Position numbers and translations under genes: made by a program
Part shown: in pieces, positions 29,201-40,895 of the stretch
How the letters are laid out: every line of letters begins with the position of its first letter
Position numbering within the stretch: position 1 is the first letter of the stretch
Notes under the pieces: generated by a model
The model's input: only the letters and a program-made list of their open reading frames with translations
Told to the model about the DNA's origin: nothing
The model's database searches: none
Assembly (NCBI GenBank): GCA_018697195.1
Contig: CM031869.1
Coordinates: forward strand, 17,186,411 to 17,250,410
DNA length: 64,000 nucleotides
Source: Certhia americana
Lineage: Eukaryota > Chordata > Aves > Passeriformes > Certhiidae
Direction of reading: 5' to 3'

Positions 29201-30225
29201 AAAGAAGGAAGGATGTAAGGAGAACGTGGCTTTGTTTTTAATGTTAATCTTTTTTAAAAGCAGTACAAGTAGTAGGTGGAAATACTGTATACTTTTTTGT
29301 TTTAGTGAGATACAGTAGGCATTATAGGTCTGTTCATGTGTTAAATGTTGTAGCAAAAAGCATATGCAGTTAAGTTAATGACAACAATTTGTTCTTAATG
29401 TGAGAATGGCGACAACTTTTCATTTTGACACTTCAAGCTATTACAGAAAAAAAAAACCTTGCACCCGTGTGAAAAGCTCATCTATGAAAGAAAACTGCGC
29501 CTAAATGAAATTTACTACTTTCAAGCTTCAGAAATTGTCTTTCAATTCCATTCTGAATAAAAAATGAAAAGTAATACTGTATTTTTATTTTATCTAGAAC
29601 ATTCCGTATTTTGGTCTGAGCCTAGCAGCTATTTAATTTTGAGTGTAAGGCTGTCATTGCATTTCACTTTGGAAAAGTCTTTAAATGTAAGTTGCATTTT
29701 TAAATGTTGAATTGCAGTTTCTTTTAATGTCACTGCTGTTACTATAGCAAATAGGAAAATTAGTGATTAGTCAGCTTTACAACTTTGTGATTTTTTTTTT
29801 CCTAAGCTCTTGCTAGACTTTCCTATTCAGCTATTCTGTGTATTTTTAGTGAGAAGTAAATGCCCATTCTCTGACCAGTATTATTTCCTCAAGCTCTTCC
29901 TGCTTTTACTTGAATCTTGTTGCTGTCGTACATCTCTGGTATATCAAAAGCAGCATTGGAGTCCTGAAAGGGACAAAGGTCTCTTTATATTCTTCAAATG
30001 GAAGTTTTCATACTGCATTTTAACACCATTTTTTTTTTTTTGTTAAAGCCTGGTTTTGTCAAGACTCTTTAGAACTGTGCACTTAATGTACCTGCACATG
30101 TGAGATGTGAACAGGATTTGCATGTGTAACCTGTGTTTATCTGTAGTTTTTGTTATTTACTGCTTATTTGTGACTTCAGGTTACTAAAGTGATTCCCAAT
30201 AAACAAAGCTAGACCGCAGTGATTT
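29201..30225 (+). other. MATR3: MATR3 3'UTR with two polyadenylation signals
   Basis: After the TAA at 29198-29200 the sequence is AT-rich. AATAAA signals occur at 29556-29561 and 30198-30203, giving probable short (about 0.4 kb) and long (about 1.0 kb) 3'UTRs. The distal end is set from the second signal and is not proved. Confidence 0.7.
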
Positions 30226-32150
30226 TTTTATAGATGTTTGGCATGTTAACCAGTGTGTCTGCTGAGCTCTCTTTATCCTGTGTCAAGTCACAGCACCAAA
30301 ACTTGAGATCTCTTTTTAAAATGTGCATGTTTTTAACACCTGTGCTTTAGCGGCTTCTTGCATAACTCTCCTTTCTCTCCCTAAACCCTCTTGCATTTCC
30401 AAACAAAGTATCACTTGTTAAAATCCAGGTAGGTATATTTTGCTGGCACTTTTATTTCTGGAGTTTTGAGGTGTTCTCAACAAAGCTGAAGGTAAAACAG
30501 ACTGAGGCCAGTTCTTCCAGCCTGAGCCTGCACCACTGAGGATTTGGGGCTTGGAAGGGGTTTGAGATGCAGAAGGCTGGGTGTTGATGAAGTTCTAATG
30601 TACCTTCCACGGACACACCCAGCAGCCTCCAGAACTTGTTTTTCCAGCTGTGACTTTGTATCACACCGACAGCCAGGGGGGTACAGTCCCTCACGGAGCT
30701 TGAGCCGACTCCAGCCAGGGCAGCAGGTTCTGTGGGGCCCCTGCAGAAGGAAGTGCTTGAGGAGCAGAGTTTGTTTAAATAGCACATCCAAATTAAAGTC
30801 TCACCGTGCAGTGACTCATCCATGTACAGAGAGCAGTTACTGCTGTGTACACGCCACTCAGTATGCAAAGTAGTGTTTGGGTTTGTAGGAAGTGGATTAA
30901 ATGTCAGGCGCCGATAAAATCTTAAAGCTTTCTGAGGCCCCTGAAAGAAATTGCAGGCACCAGCAGCCCTGCAGTTAGATCTGCTCTAAGTCAGAAGGAT
31001 GGGCTTGGAGCCCCAGTTTAGGGTGGCATTTGTCACTCATCTGTCACTGAGAGGCTGTTGAGTCCCTCTGCCTTGGCTGCAGACCTGGCACCCCTTCTCT
31101 CTGAGGGCGGCAGGTCATTTATTTCAAAGCTCATTGTGCATTTAAGATTAATGTACTGAAATATTACACTCGATTTTTAAAGTAGCCTTTTGTTAGCAAA
31201 TACCTGTGCTGAACTTGTACTTTGTGTGAGTGCTGACCTGTATACAGGTAAACATGTACATTCGTGTTTAGTGTCTAAACAAAGCTTTCCCAGGTGTGAG
31301 TGATTTTAAGTGTAAGGATGCTTTTACATGTCAGAAATTAAATTAAACCCACTGCTTCTGCTGAGTGTCTTCTGTTCCCATGCATAAGGTTGGGGAGAAT
31401 TAGGGTAATTTCTGAGGAAAGTGTGCCAGAAAAAAATGCTTTTGAGGACAGATTCCAGACCTATGTGTTGGTGTCATGGGCTGCTTATCTGGGAATAACT
31501 GCACTGTGAAGGGTGAGTGAAATGTTGGGCTTTGCACTTCGAGAATGAATTTCAGCTGCGAGGAACAACCTGGAGCCTGCTGTCCCCTTGCTGGAGGGAG
31601 TGAGTAGAAAGAGAAGCCTCTTAAAGATGAGAAAACAACATCCTGCTGGATTTGTAGCATTGGAAATTGTGGATATAAGAGGAGCAAGAACACTGGTTTC
31701 TTAAGGCTGATGCTTGCAGAGGTATTTTGCAGTGTTTGATGGGAAAACCCTTGGGCCCTGGGAACAAGTTAGTAATGGTGAGAAATTAGTATAAACTAAC
31801 ACACACTTCGGCCTTTCCATTTCCAGCCACTCATTACCACGCGTGTCTGCGAAGCCTCGGCACGTACTCAAAACCGAATCGCTATTATGTCCCAGTTCCT
31901 CATCTAGAGCCTTAAAATGCACGAGCAGTGCACAAACACCACTTTGTGGACAAGAGTGTTGTTCCCCCAGTGTTCCATTCTCCCCTCCCTCTGTGAGGCG
32001 GGGGATCGGCGTCTCCCGGGGTCGCCGCTGTCCCGAGGGCTGCTGGGGGAGCCTCGGGAGTTGCCGGTAACGGGGAGTGTTCGCAGCCCCGTCTGCGAGC
32101 CCCGGGAGCGCTCGGTGATCGCTGGGGGAGCCCCGGCGGTGTTCAGCTCC
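30226..32150. other. Intergenic region MATR3-PAIP2
   Basis: About 1.9 kb separates the distal MATR3 polyadenylation signal from the PAIP2 CpG island. I see no coding exon, RNA gene or repeat that I can support. Long frames on the - strand running into the CpG island are composition artefacts. Confidence 0.5.
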
Positions 32151-32196
32151 CGCCCCTCTCCTCGCCGCTGCCACAAGATGGCGGCCGCCCCGCCGG

Positions 32197-32317
32197 ACTG
32201 CGCTTCCCGGCGTGCTCCGCGTCGCCGCGTGAAATGGCCGCCAGGTGCCCTGCGGGACTACAGCTTCCGGCATGCCACGCGCCGGGAGGCGGGAAAAGAC
32301 TACACGTCCCGGCGTGC
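32197..32317 (+). promoter_or_regulatory. Three ZNF143-like (SBS) motifs
   Basis: Three 19-base sites resemble the consensus ACTACAATTCCCAGCATGC: ACTGCGCTTCCCGGCGTGC (32197), ACTACAGCTTCCGGCATGC (32257) and ACTACACGTCCCGGCGTGC (32299). All are in the same orientation, with starts 60 and 42 bases apart. The middle copy is the closest match. ZNF143 occupancy is inferred from the motif. Confidence 0.65.
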
Positions 32318-32413
32318 AGCGCGCCGCCCCCCCCCCCGGGGCTGCGGCCTGGGGCGCGCCTGCCCCCCCCGCTTCCGGGGGAAAGGGGGGGGGGCCGGCG
32401 GGGCCCGGCGTTG

Positions 32414-32428
32414 GCGGAAGTGACGTCA
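32414..32428 (+). promoter_or_regulatory. Composite ETS-CRE site
   Basis: An ETS core (CGGAAGT) runs directly into a full palindromic cAMP-response element, TGACGTCA (32421-32428). This pairing is characteristic of GABP/ELK with ATF/CREB factors in housekeeping promoters. It lies about 130 bases upstream of the exon 1 donor, close to the expected transcription start. Confidence 0.7.
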
Positions 32429-32439
32429 GGTCCGGCGGT

Positions 32440-32558
32440 GTGTGGCGGAGCGGGGCGGGCCGGGCCGAGTGCGGACCGGGCGGAGCGGAGCGGGGCCGGT
32501 GGGTCCGGTGGGGTCCGGGCGGGTCACGGCGGAGCGGCGGCTCCTCTGCGCACCGCAG
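32440..32558 (+). other. PAIP2: PAIP2 exon 1 (5'UTR, non-coding)
   Basis: A GC-rich leader exon ends at CACCGCAG|GTGAGAG (32558/32559). It lies downstream of the ETS/CRE element. The start is approximate. It would splice to the coding exon whose acceptor is at 35988/35989 or 35994/35995. Confidence 0.6.
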
Positions 32559-32791
32559 GTGAGAGGCGGGGGGCGACCCTGGGCACGCACCGCCGCGGGG
32601 GGCTCGAGGGCGCCGCCCCCTCCCCTGAGGCGGCGCCGGGCCGCGGCCTCCACCCCCCGCGGCGGGGCCGCCCCTCGGTATTGTCTGCGGCGCCATCCGG
32701 GGCCTGCGGGGGCGGCCGGTGCCGAACAAAGCGGGGGCGGGGGGGAGGCGGCCTCACGGCGTTACCGCCCGCGAGCGGCGCGGCCCGGGGC

Positions 32792-32890
32792 TACCGACAC
32801 CCGGGGNNNNNNNNNNTACCGACACCCGGGGCTACCGACACCCGGGGTTACCGACACCCGGGGCTACCGACACCCCGGGGTTACCGACAG
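32792..32890. repeat. 15-16 bp tandem repeat with assembly gap
   Basis: Tandem copies of CTACCGACACCCGGGG, with C/T variation at the first base, lie in PAIP2 intron 1. A run of 10 N (32807-32816) interrupts the array. The N run is probably a placeholder, so the true array length is unknown. Confidence 0.85.
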
Positions 32891-35800
32891 CCCCGGCTGG
32901 CTGCCCGTGCGGCCGGCGGCAGCTCCGCTGTTCCCGAAGCACGGGTGCAGCCCTGCCCGTCGCTGCCGGGGCGCCGCTCCCTCAGCCCCGTGCGGGGGGC
33001 GGCTGCGGTCGGTAACCTCCGGAGCAGCGCTTGGAAGCCTTTACATCAGATAGCGCTGGCGGCCCGCGTGAATTTGATTAAGAAATCTGTTTATTAGGCG
33101 AGTATAATTATTAGACGGTTCTAATCAGCTCCGTTGATAAGAGCCGTGTGCTAATCTCCATAGATAAGGAGGCGGGCCGGCGCTGCCGCCTCGCAGGAGG
33201 AATCGCCGGGTGATAAACAAGTCACTGACTCCTGCCTGAGCTGCTCTAAAACACCTTCCTTTAATCTTCAGCTCCCACTAAAACCATCGAGTGTTATTAA
33301 ACCATCAAATATCGGAGGTTTTTTACTTAATTGTACTCTTTTTTTTTCCGTGGCGGGTAACGACCTGGGGTTGCTGCATGGAATTAGGCCTGACCTCACC
33401 TCCGGAGAAGGCAGTGGATAATCTTCTTTCGTGACTGGGTTTTAAATGCAGACTCTTCAGTTACAAAGCTCTGAATTTTAATGATGGTCGGTCAAGGGCT
33501 CTTCATGGCTGTAACTGCAGCAAAATTCAGGGAAATGGGTGAATTAATGGGCCTTAGTGAGGTTCTGGAGTAACAAGCTCCACACTGCAGACAGAAAACA
33601 ACTCAGGGTTAACTGAAAGCCTGTCGTTACAGAATTTTTAATTTCTGTTTTCGTTCCTGAGATAAAAATCCTATTTTTGATCAGTGTCTTTCCTTATGTA
33701 CTTGCGGTGTGTTTGCTCCATCACCCCCACTCCACACCAAAATCCCAGAGGAACTTGGGTCAGAACCTTACAGTGTGTCACGGTGGCAGAATTCTGTTTT
33801 CTGTTCCTTAGCACTGCCAATGTTACATTTCCTCTTCTAGAGTGAGAAGCTTTGAGCTCCTCTGCTTCCCACCTACTCCCAGATGGAAAATGGGTTATTT
33901 TTATTCCCAGCAGCAGTGTAGCCTGGCGCTGAGGCTTGCTTCCTGCAGCAGCCTGCTTAGATTGGGACTTTTTGCAAGACTGAAGTGGCATTTGGCTCTC
34001 CCCCTCAGAATTCCCTGACTGAAAAAGTTGTACCCAGTACTGGTGAAACAAGACTGAGCTTGTCCCCACATGTGAGCACAGAAACCTGCTCTGTATCTTG
34101 AAGTGGAGAAATGGGAAGGTTTATTTGTTCTGGAAGGTTTATTTGTTCTGTTGTAAACTGCAGAAAATTAAATCAGGAGTGCTGTGAGCGAGGGACCAGC
34201 CTGGGGTATCCTCAGTATTCCTGCAGGATAAGTGAGTGTGGCCATGTTTCCCTGTGGGAAAGGCATGAATTGACTGAGGGCTTCATCAGATAAATACTTC
34301 AAATATTCAGGCTGAGCCTGGGTCCTTCTTGAAGATCATCCTTGAGCAGTGGTGGACAAAGCTGGTTTGGTCCGAGCTGGACTTCCCTCCCTCCCTCCTA
34401 AAGCTGGAGCTATTGTCTGGTGGGAACGGTTCAGAAATGGGAAAGCTGTTCCATGATTCAACAAATTAACCTTCCAAGCTTTTACACAAACGAGTAGGGT
34501 TGGTTGGTTTGGGTTGAGTTGGTTTTGTAAATTATTTTTACCATCCTGGACTGGTCGGGGTACAGTCACCTTTGTGTAAAAGCTGCCCGAGTTCCTCACT
34601 GCTGAGGCAGTTACTTTCAGGAAAATAGTAATATCAAGACTAGCTCCACAAAAGAGAAGATGAAAACACGTGCCACTAAAAAGGGGGGAAGAAAAATAAA
34701 TCAGTTTTTTTAGGCTTTATTTCCTGTACTCCATCCCATGTGCTGGCTTGGGAGCAGCTGAAATGGCTTAAAGCAATTTCAAGCGTGAATTGGGGTGTTA
34801 AACGCACCATCCTTTCCTGTTTTATGTAAATGCTGCCAGTAATCCTCAGCAAGTTTGTTTTGAAAGAACATCAAAAAGAACCTGTTTTCCCTCGGTGGAA
34901 TACACAGTGGAATACAGGGATCTGCTCCCATTTGTGGCGCTTCCCAGGGAGCTGTGGTGACTTCCGTGCTGGGGTTTGCCTTTGATTGAAAAACGTGGAA
35001 CAGAGCAAGCCAGGCAGGTTCCTTCTTTGTGCTTTTATTAATCGGTCACTCTGATGTGGCAGGTTTTTAGCTGGTATTAGCAAGAGTTTTGATCCAAAAC
35101 TTGCATTAATTCCCTAGATAACAGGACCAACTGGAAAGCAAAGAGAAAACGTGAGGTGCTGGGTGATAAGCCCTTGTACTCTAAGAACAGCAAGGCTGTA
35201 TTTTGATACCCTCCTCGCTGAAGAATTCACTCTTTGATATGCAGACAATGAGCTGAAGTATTGTATTGATAGTAAAATTAAAATATTTTCACTCACTGCT
35301 GCAACATCCATTGTGAATTTTAACATGAGAAAAATATTCAGATTTGACTTGAGTCATGGATTTTTGGTCAGGTTTTTTTGAGGTAGTTTTTTTAAGATGT
35401 TGCCTCACTTTGCATACTGTTTAGAGAAAATTGATACTACCAGTATTAGTATCCAACAAATACTGAGCTTTTCCAGTGTTGATCTGTGTATTTGGGCATG
35501 GTACAGGAAGGGCAGCACTGTTGTGTCACTTCAGAACACACAGATTTCCAGGTGGCCCTGTGTAGGGTCAATTCCTTGTGGTTTCTGCTCCCTGCAAGGC
35601 TTCCCAGCGGGAAAGGGCTGTGAAACCTGGCTCGTGCCTTCACACACAACACTTAAAGTGCTTTGGAAAACAAATTCTCCTTTTGAATGTTGAAATATTT
35701 TCCTACTGGCAAGTCCATGTGCTTCCTGTTTTTTCCTGTCACTTTTCATTGGCCGTGGCGTTTGGCTTTGGTGAGGTTCAGTTTGGGAAATTAATTTGTC

Positions 35801-36016
35801 CTTGGAATCTACACACAATGGGAACAATGCTTGTGATGCTGTTCCTCGCTGTGATCTCAGGGCTCTGCTGCAGTCAGGGCAAGGCCTGGAGCCTCCAAAT
35901 GCAGGTGCAGCCTCCCTTCCCTTGGGCAGGGCTTGTGCAGAAGCAGGGAATGAGGAATGTGCCGGTGTTTAATCGCTGCCCTCTGCAGTTGCAGGTTTGG
36001 CATCGGAGTGGCAGCC

Positions 36017-39000
36017 ATGAAGGACCCGAGTCGCAGCAGTACCAGCCCCAGCATCATCAGCGAGGATGTGATCATCAACGGGCACTCCCACGAGGATGAC
36101 AACCCCTTTGCCGAGTACATGTGGATGGAGAACGAGGAGGAGTTTAACAGGCAGGCAAGTCATTCATTCCCTGCTTTCAGTGGCCTATCTGTCCTTTTTC
36201 ACCTTCCAGCTGAAGGGGCAGAGCTGGCGTCCACCACTGACAGTCCTTTGGAGAGGAAATTTTAGATTGGTTCTCTGGAGTGATCCTGGGGAACAAACAG
36301 GTCTCCCTTTCTCTGCAGTAAATGCTGATCTTCCGTAGTCCTGGTGGAAAATACAGGAAGTGCAGCACGTTCTAGTGCATCCATTAATTCCCTGCTTCTG
36401 TGGGAGGGAGGGAGGGAAGAAAAGAGAGCTGACACAAGTATGTGGCACTAGGGAAGGGCTGGCCCAGGAGGTGTTCGTGTGTGAACATGCCCAATGTCCC
36501 AGTGCTGAACTGGGGAATTCCAGGTGCACACCTGCCTTGGGAGCAGCACTGCTGCTGCACAGAGCTGCCAGGTGACAGAGCTGCTCATTTTAATATTTGA
36601 GTCTTACAGCTCCCTTCTCCATCAAGTGGGAAGGAAGCTTTGCTTTCCTCTGCCACCTTGCCTCTGTCACTGTTTTCACTCCTGCTCTGGAGACTGAGAA
36701 CAGCCCACCTCTTTCCATATCCCTTTCCCATTCCCTGCTTGCTCTGTGCTCTCCATAGCTGCTGCCTGTGCTCCCAGCAGATGAAACTGTGCTGGGTGCT
36801 GAGCCACTAGCTTGGGATCCTTAGGGTGTCAGCAGCACTGAGAGCACTGAGCTTGAGGTTTGAGGTTTGCTTTGAAGTTTGCTTACAAAACCTTCATTCT
36901 CTCTTCTCTCATCTGTTTGGTGGCTTCTTCCCCCTGGGAACTGTTCCTCAGTTAGCATACAGGGGGTGTAGTTCTCTGGGAAGGAGCTGAGTTGTGCCGT
37001 GATGTTTCAGGCACAGATTCCATTGTCAGAGCAGAGGAAAGGTGGGAGTGTGAGGGGAGAAGAGTCAGACAAACACTTGGGGCAGCCTGGTCACCTGCTG
37101 CTGCAGACACAGCCCTCCGAGAGCCCGAGCAAGTTAAACTGGAGCTGGAAAATAAAAACAGGCAGACCTAATTTCCAGCTATTTGGGGAATTAAATGTTA
37201 TTAAGTACAGCTGGAGCTGCCATGGAGGCATCTGTAGGGATACAGACCTGTAACCGAGCCCCTGGAGCTGAACAAACCCTGTGTAACAGGAGCCTGTGGC
37301 TACGTGTCCGCAGCAGGAGGGAGACAGTGCCTCCTGGAGGTGCCACCCAGGCTGGAGTGCTGCTCTGGGGAATCACTGAGTCAGCCTTCTGAGCCTCTGG
37401 AGTGCCTGGGCGGTGGCTCAGAGCACGTGGGGATGAGTCCCTGTTCCCCAGAGCACCAGGTAAGCTTGTGGGTGTGTTTGCCCCAAAGGCGAGGACCCAG
37501 ATTGCACAACAGTCCTGATAATCTGGTGTTAATGTTTTTGATTTGGTGTTTGCAGTAACTGAATTTCCACTCCAGGATCGAGGAGGTGTTTGATTTCAGA
37601 GCAAAGGATAGATGGGAAAACTTGTTCAGGCTTCCACTGAGTGAGATTCTAAATCTGTCCTGAATCATTTTTCCATTCCCTTGTGTCTGGGCAAGTCCTT
37701 CACACCAGCTTCTGTTTCCCTGCTTTCCACTCTTAAACACTCTGATGCAGGGCATGGAAAATTTGTAGGATGAACTCTCTCCAGAGCTTGTTTACTGAAC
37801 AACCAAGGAAAACTGCTTTAATCTCTGCACTGCGTGTCAGTTCTGCATGGGTTGGTTTGTCCTGCTCCCAGGACAGCAGGGCTGCATTCCTGACAGCTGC
37901 TGGGATCAGGTGGGGTTCCCAAGGAGAGCACCGTGGGTGAGCACACACCAACAGCCAAGGGGAGGCTGCTGGTTCCAGGTGACAGGCAGGGGTTATTTTT
38001 TTCCCCAGGAGTTCCACAAGACATTTTCCTGGGGAGTGTTTCCTGGCTCTGTATGTTGGCACAGCTCCCTTCCTCATACTTGCAGCAAACTCAGTCCAGA
38101 CTAGTTGGTACAGCTGAAATTTTTGCTTGGGACCTACATTTTCCTTCTCCTTTAGGTCATAACAAGCTGCAAACGAAACAGCTGGGGCTGGAGGGGCTCT
38201 CCTGCCCCAATCTAGCCCCAATCCCTGGGACAAAGCACTGATGTCCTTTCTGCTGCATGAACATGGTGCTGGGCTGGTGTGCTCCTGGATAGCTGGGAAG
38301 GTCAGCTGTGTGCACACACCTGGGAATAAAAACCCCCACGAGCTCACAATAGCTTTGTTGCTGAAGCAGTTTCTTTTCATTGCACAGATCGAAGAGGAGT
38401 TGTGGGAAGAAGAATTTATCGAGCGCTGTTTCCAGGAGATGCTGGAAGAGGAGGAGGAGCATGAATGGTTTATTCCAGCCCGTGATCTCCCACAAACAAT
38501 GGATCAAATCCAGGACCAGTTCAATGACCTTGTTATCAGTGACAGCTCATCGCTGGAGGATCTGGTGGTAAGCTCAGCTTCTCATCCTGTTTCTAAAGCT
38601 CAAGTTTTTGTGCAAGGCTGGGGCTTATTGCTGCTTATGGCAAGGGAAAGTCCTTTCCAGCAGGAAGGAGCCTGTTAAACCCTGCCTGGCTGTGCAGGGT
38701 AGGTGGGAAGGATATGTTCTCATGGGATGTGACCTATTTGGTGTCTTTCTTCATACCCACGTAGAGCCTTTCCCAGCCCATGGCACAACTCCAGGAGTGG
38801 GTGGGATGTTAAGAAAGAAGGGCACTGAGTGCAGCTGAGAGCAGGGGATGCAGAAGGGTCACTGGGCATCTGCCAACACTGACACGTTGGGTTGGTCTGA
38901 GCCCTGTCCCAGGGTCTGGGTGGGACTGGGAGAACCACAGCAGATCCCTGCAGGGATTCTAGGGAAGGGGAAAGCAGCCAAACTGTGATTATTTCCCTCT

Positions 39001-39852
39001 TTTTGCCATCTGACTTCTGTGCACAGCTCAACTCAAAGGAAAGGGCAGTGTCTGCTTATTTTCCCTCACAGAATCCAAAATTCCTCATACAGAGCACAGA
39101 CCCCACACCATCCTGTCATGCAACTGCTCTGAGATTCAGATGCAGACCTGCCGGGAATGCAGATTCATTTTCCAAGCTGAAGCAGCTGTAGGCAGCAGTG
39201 TCAGCCTCAGTGAAGATCAGAAAAGCCTAGTCCTCCATTTCTTTGTGATAAAGAGCTCCTTTTGAAGGTGCTGGTGCCCACCTCGAACTGCAGGACATGG
39301 AGCAGCAGCAGCTTGCCAGGGGGGAGGGCAGGGGAGTCACAGACAGAGACATGTAAAAATCAGTGCAGTGCCCATACACATGAAATTCCCAGAAGTGGCT
39401 GAAGTTCCTGGAACAAGTCACCTCTTGCTTAAATAATCAGAATTTAAAAACCTCACGGCACATTTTAACAGCTCAACTTGAGAAAAGGCTATTTCAGCAT
39501 GAGGGGAAGCTGCCGTGTTTGGTGCATGCCTGTGGTTTGCTGCTTATTCCCTGAGCCTTCATCCAGTTGAAACTTCAGGTGGAGCTAAGGAAGATTGGAT
39601 AATTCAGGGAGTAGCACAGAGGAATGGGCTTCTCTGGGGATTACAGACTTCTACAAAGTGTAAAAAGCCTATTGTATACGTAATTGTTACTCTAAATCCA
39701 TAAAGCTTTGCCTCTAATTGTCTTCAACTTGAAAATGGAAGCTGAAAATAATGATTCGCCTCGATTTCTGTTCTTCCCTTCCTCAGGTCAAGAGTAATCT
39801 GAATCCAAACGCAAAGGAGTTTGTTCCTGGGGTGAAGTACTTAAACATTTGA
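36017..39852 (+). CDS. PAIP2: Polyadenylate-binding protein-interacting protein 2
   Basis: PAIP2 is a small acidic cytoplasmic protein that displaces PABPC1 from poly(A) and blocks its contact with eIF4G, repressing translation. The coding exons are 36017-36154, 38388-38567 and 39787-39852, giving 127 residues, the same length as human. The start ATGAAGGACCCGAGT gives [12 protein letters not shown]. The Glu-rich PAM1 region lies around residues 22-75. The C-terminal PAM2 motif [16 protein letters not shown] (109-124), which binds the PABP MLLE domain, is intact. The last residues are YLNI where I recall human as YGNI. The first coding intron starts with GC, not GT (CAG|GCAAGT at 36154/36155), and ends in a normal AG at 38387. 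The other junctions are GT-AG. A short 5'UTR stretch precedes the ATG in the same exon. Confidence 0.97.
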
Positions 39853-40895
39853 GTAGACTGGGCCCTCTTTTGGTGGATGTAGCACAATTTCCACACTGTG
39901 AAGCCAGTATTAGAAGATTTAATTGTAAAAGCTCTCTCTTCTTGTCACTGTGTTACACTTATGCATTGCCAAAGTTTTGTTAGTCTTGCATGCTCAATAA
40001 AAGTGCTGAGACTGTTATTAAGTAAATCTGTCAAAAGTTTAATGGAAACATAATTGGGCCCTGGCTCTGTGTGAAGGAGGCAGTGAGGTAAGAAGCACCA
40101 GTCAAGTTGAGACAAAGTACCACGTTAATAAAACCTTCTGCAGACTCTGACTTTTTAAACAGGACTTGGAATTTGCGGTGAATGGTCTGTTTTTAACTAA
40201 AGATGTGTTAACTGGTGCTAGCTTGCACCTGATAATGCCTTAACTTCCAGGTGAAAGTGAGGAGATCTGATTGTTATGCAAATTAGCTAACTTTCCTTTG
40301 AGGTATCAGTGTTGTTACTAATGTTAATTTCCCCCCTTACAAAACATCATGATCCTGGGAAGCAGCGTGAGCTTAACCCAAAACTCACAGACCTGTACAG
40401 AGTCGTAGATCTCAGCTCCTGAACTAACATCCAGGCAATTGAGAGGAAGCAGTTCCCTGTCCTTTGCAGTGTGTGATCATGTTAGAACCTTCCCTTCCCG
40501 TGCTGTTCAGGGCGGTGTGAGATCCATCACAGCTCCTGCCAAGAACAGGGGCCCCACATAGCACTGCCTATGGAACCCTTAGCATCCGACTTCCCACAGC
40601 TGGATTTAACCAGGCAAACCCCAGCATTAGTGATTTGAGTGGTGCTTTTCCCTTGCTTTGTTTAATCATCACTACACAATAGTCTACAGCACAACGACTT
40701 TTTGTTTTTTTGGTTTTTTGGTTGTTTTTTTTTTTCTTTTAATAAAGCTAGAACAGTTTTGGCTTCTTAAACTTTATATTTGGGTAGGTTAAGCTGCCAT
40801 ACGTGTTCAGTGTGAATAGTGTTTAAGTTGAAAATATTGTAAAAAAATTATATTTTTTCAAAAATATTTAAAAAAATAAATAATAGTAGAACTGA
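39853..40895 (+). other. PAIP2: PAIP2 3'UTR with several polyadenylation signals
   Basis: AATAAA occurs at 39996-40001, 40127-40132, 40741-40746 and 40875-40880 after the TGA at 39850-39852. The distal stretch is very AT-rich and looks like a conserved vertebrate 3'UTR end. Alternative 3' ends from about 0.15 to 1.0 kb are therefore possible. Which ones are used cannot be read from sequence alone. Confidence 0.65.

Larger units (their letters stand above)
32150..33020 (+). promoter_or_regulatory. PAIP2: PAIP2 CpG-island promoter
   Basis: This is a dense CpG island. In order it shows a YY1-type AAGATGGCGGC (32175-32185), three ZNF143-like motifs (32197-32215, 32257-32275, 32299-32317), an ETS/CRE composite GCGGAAGTGACGTCA (32414-32428) and then the untranslated first exon. 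There is no TATA box upstream of the exon. The arrangement fits constitutive expression of a general translation regulator. Confidence 0.8.

Noticed and set aside
31701..32729. 342-codon - strand frame
   Set aside because: Composition artefact across the PAIP2 CpG island; no conserved motif, and it runs antisense to promoter and exon 1.
34115..34151. Doubled ~19-base block (GGAAGGTTTATTTGTTCT)
   Set aside because: A simple local duplication in PAIP2 intron 1 with no wider pattern.
36150..36180. Alternative GT donor for PAIP2 exon 2 near 36159
   Set aside because: The only nearby GT would add CAA-type bases and shift phase relative to the conserved IEEELW exon; the GC donor keeps the exact protein.
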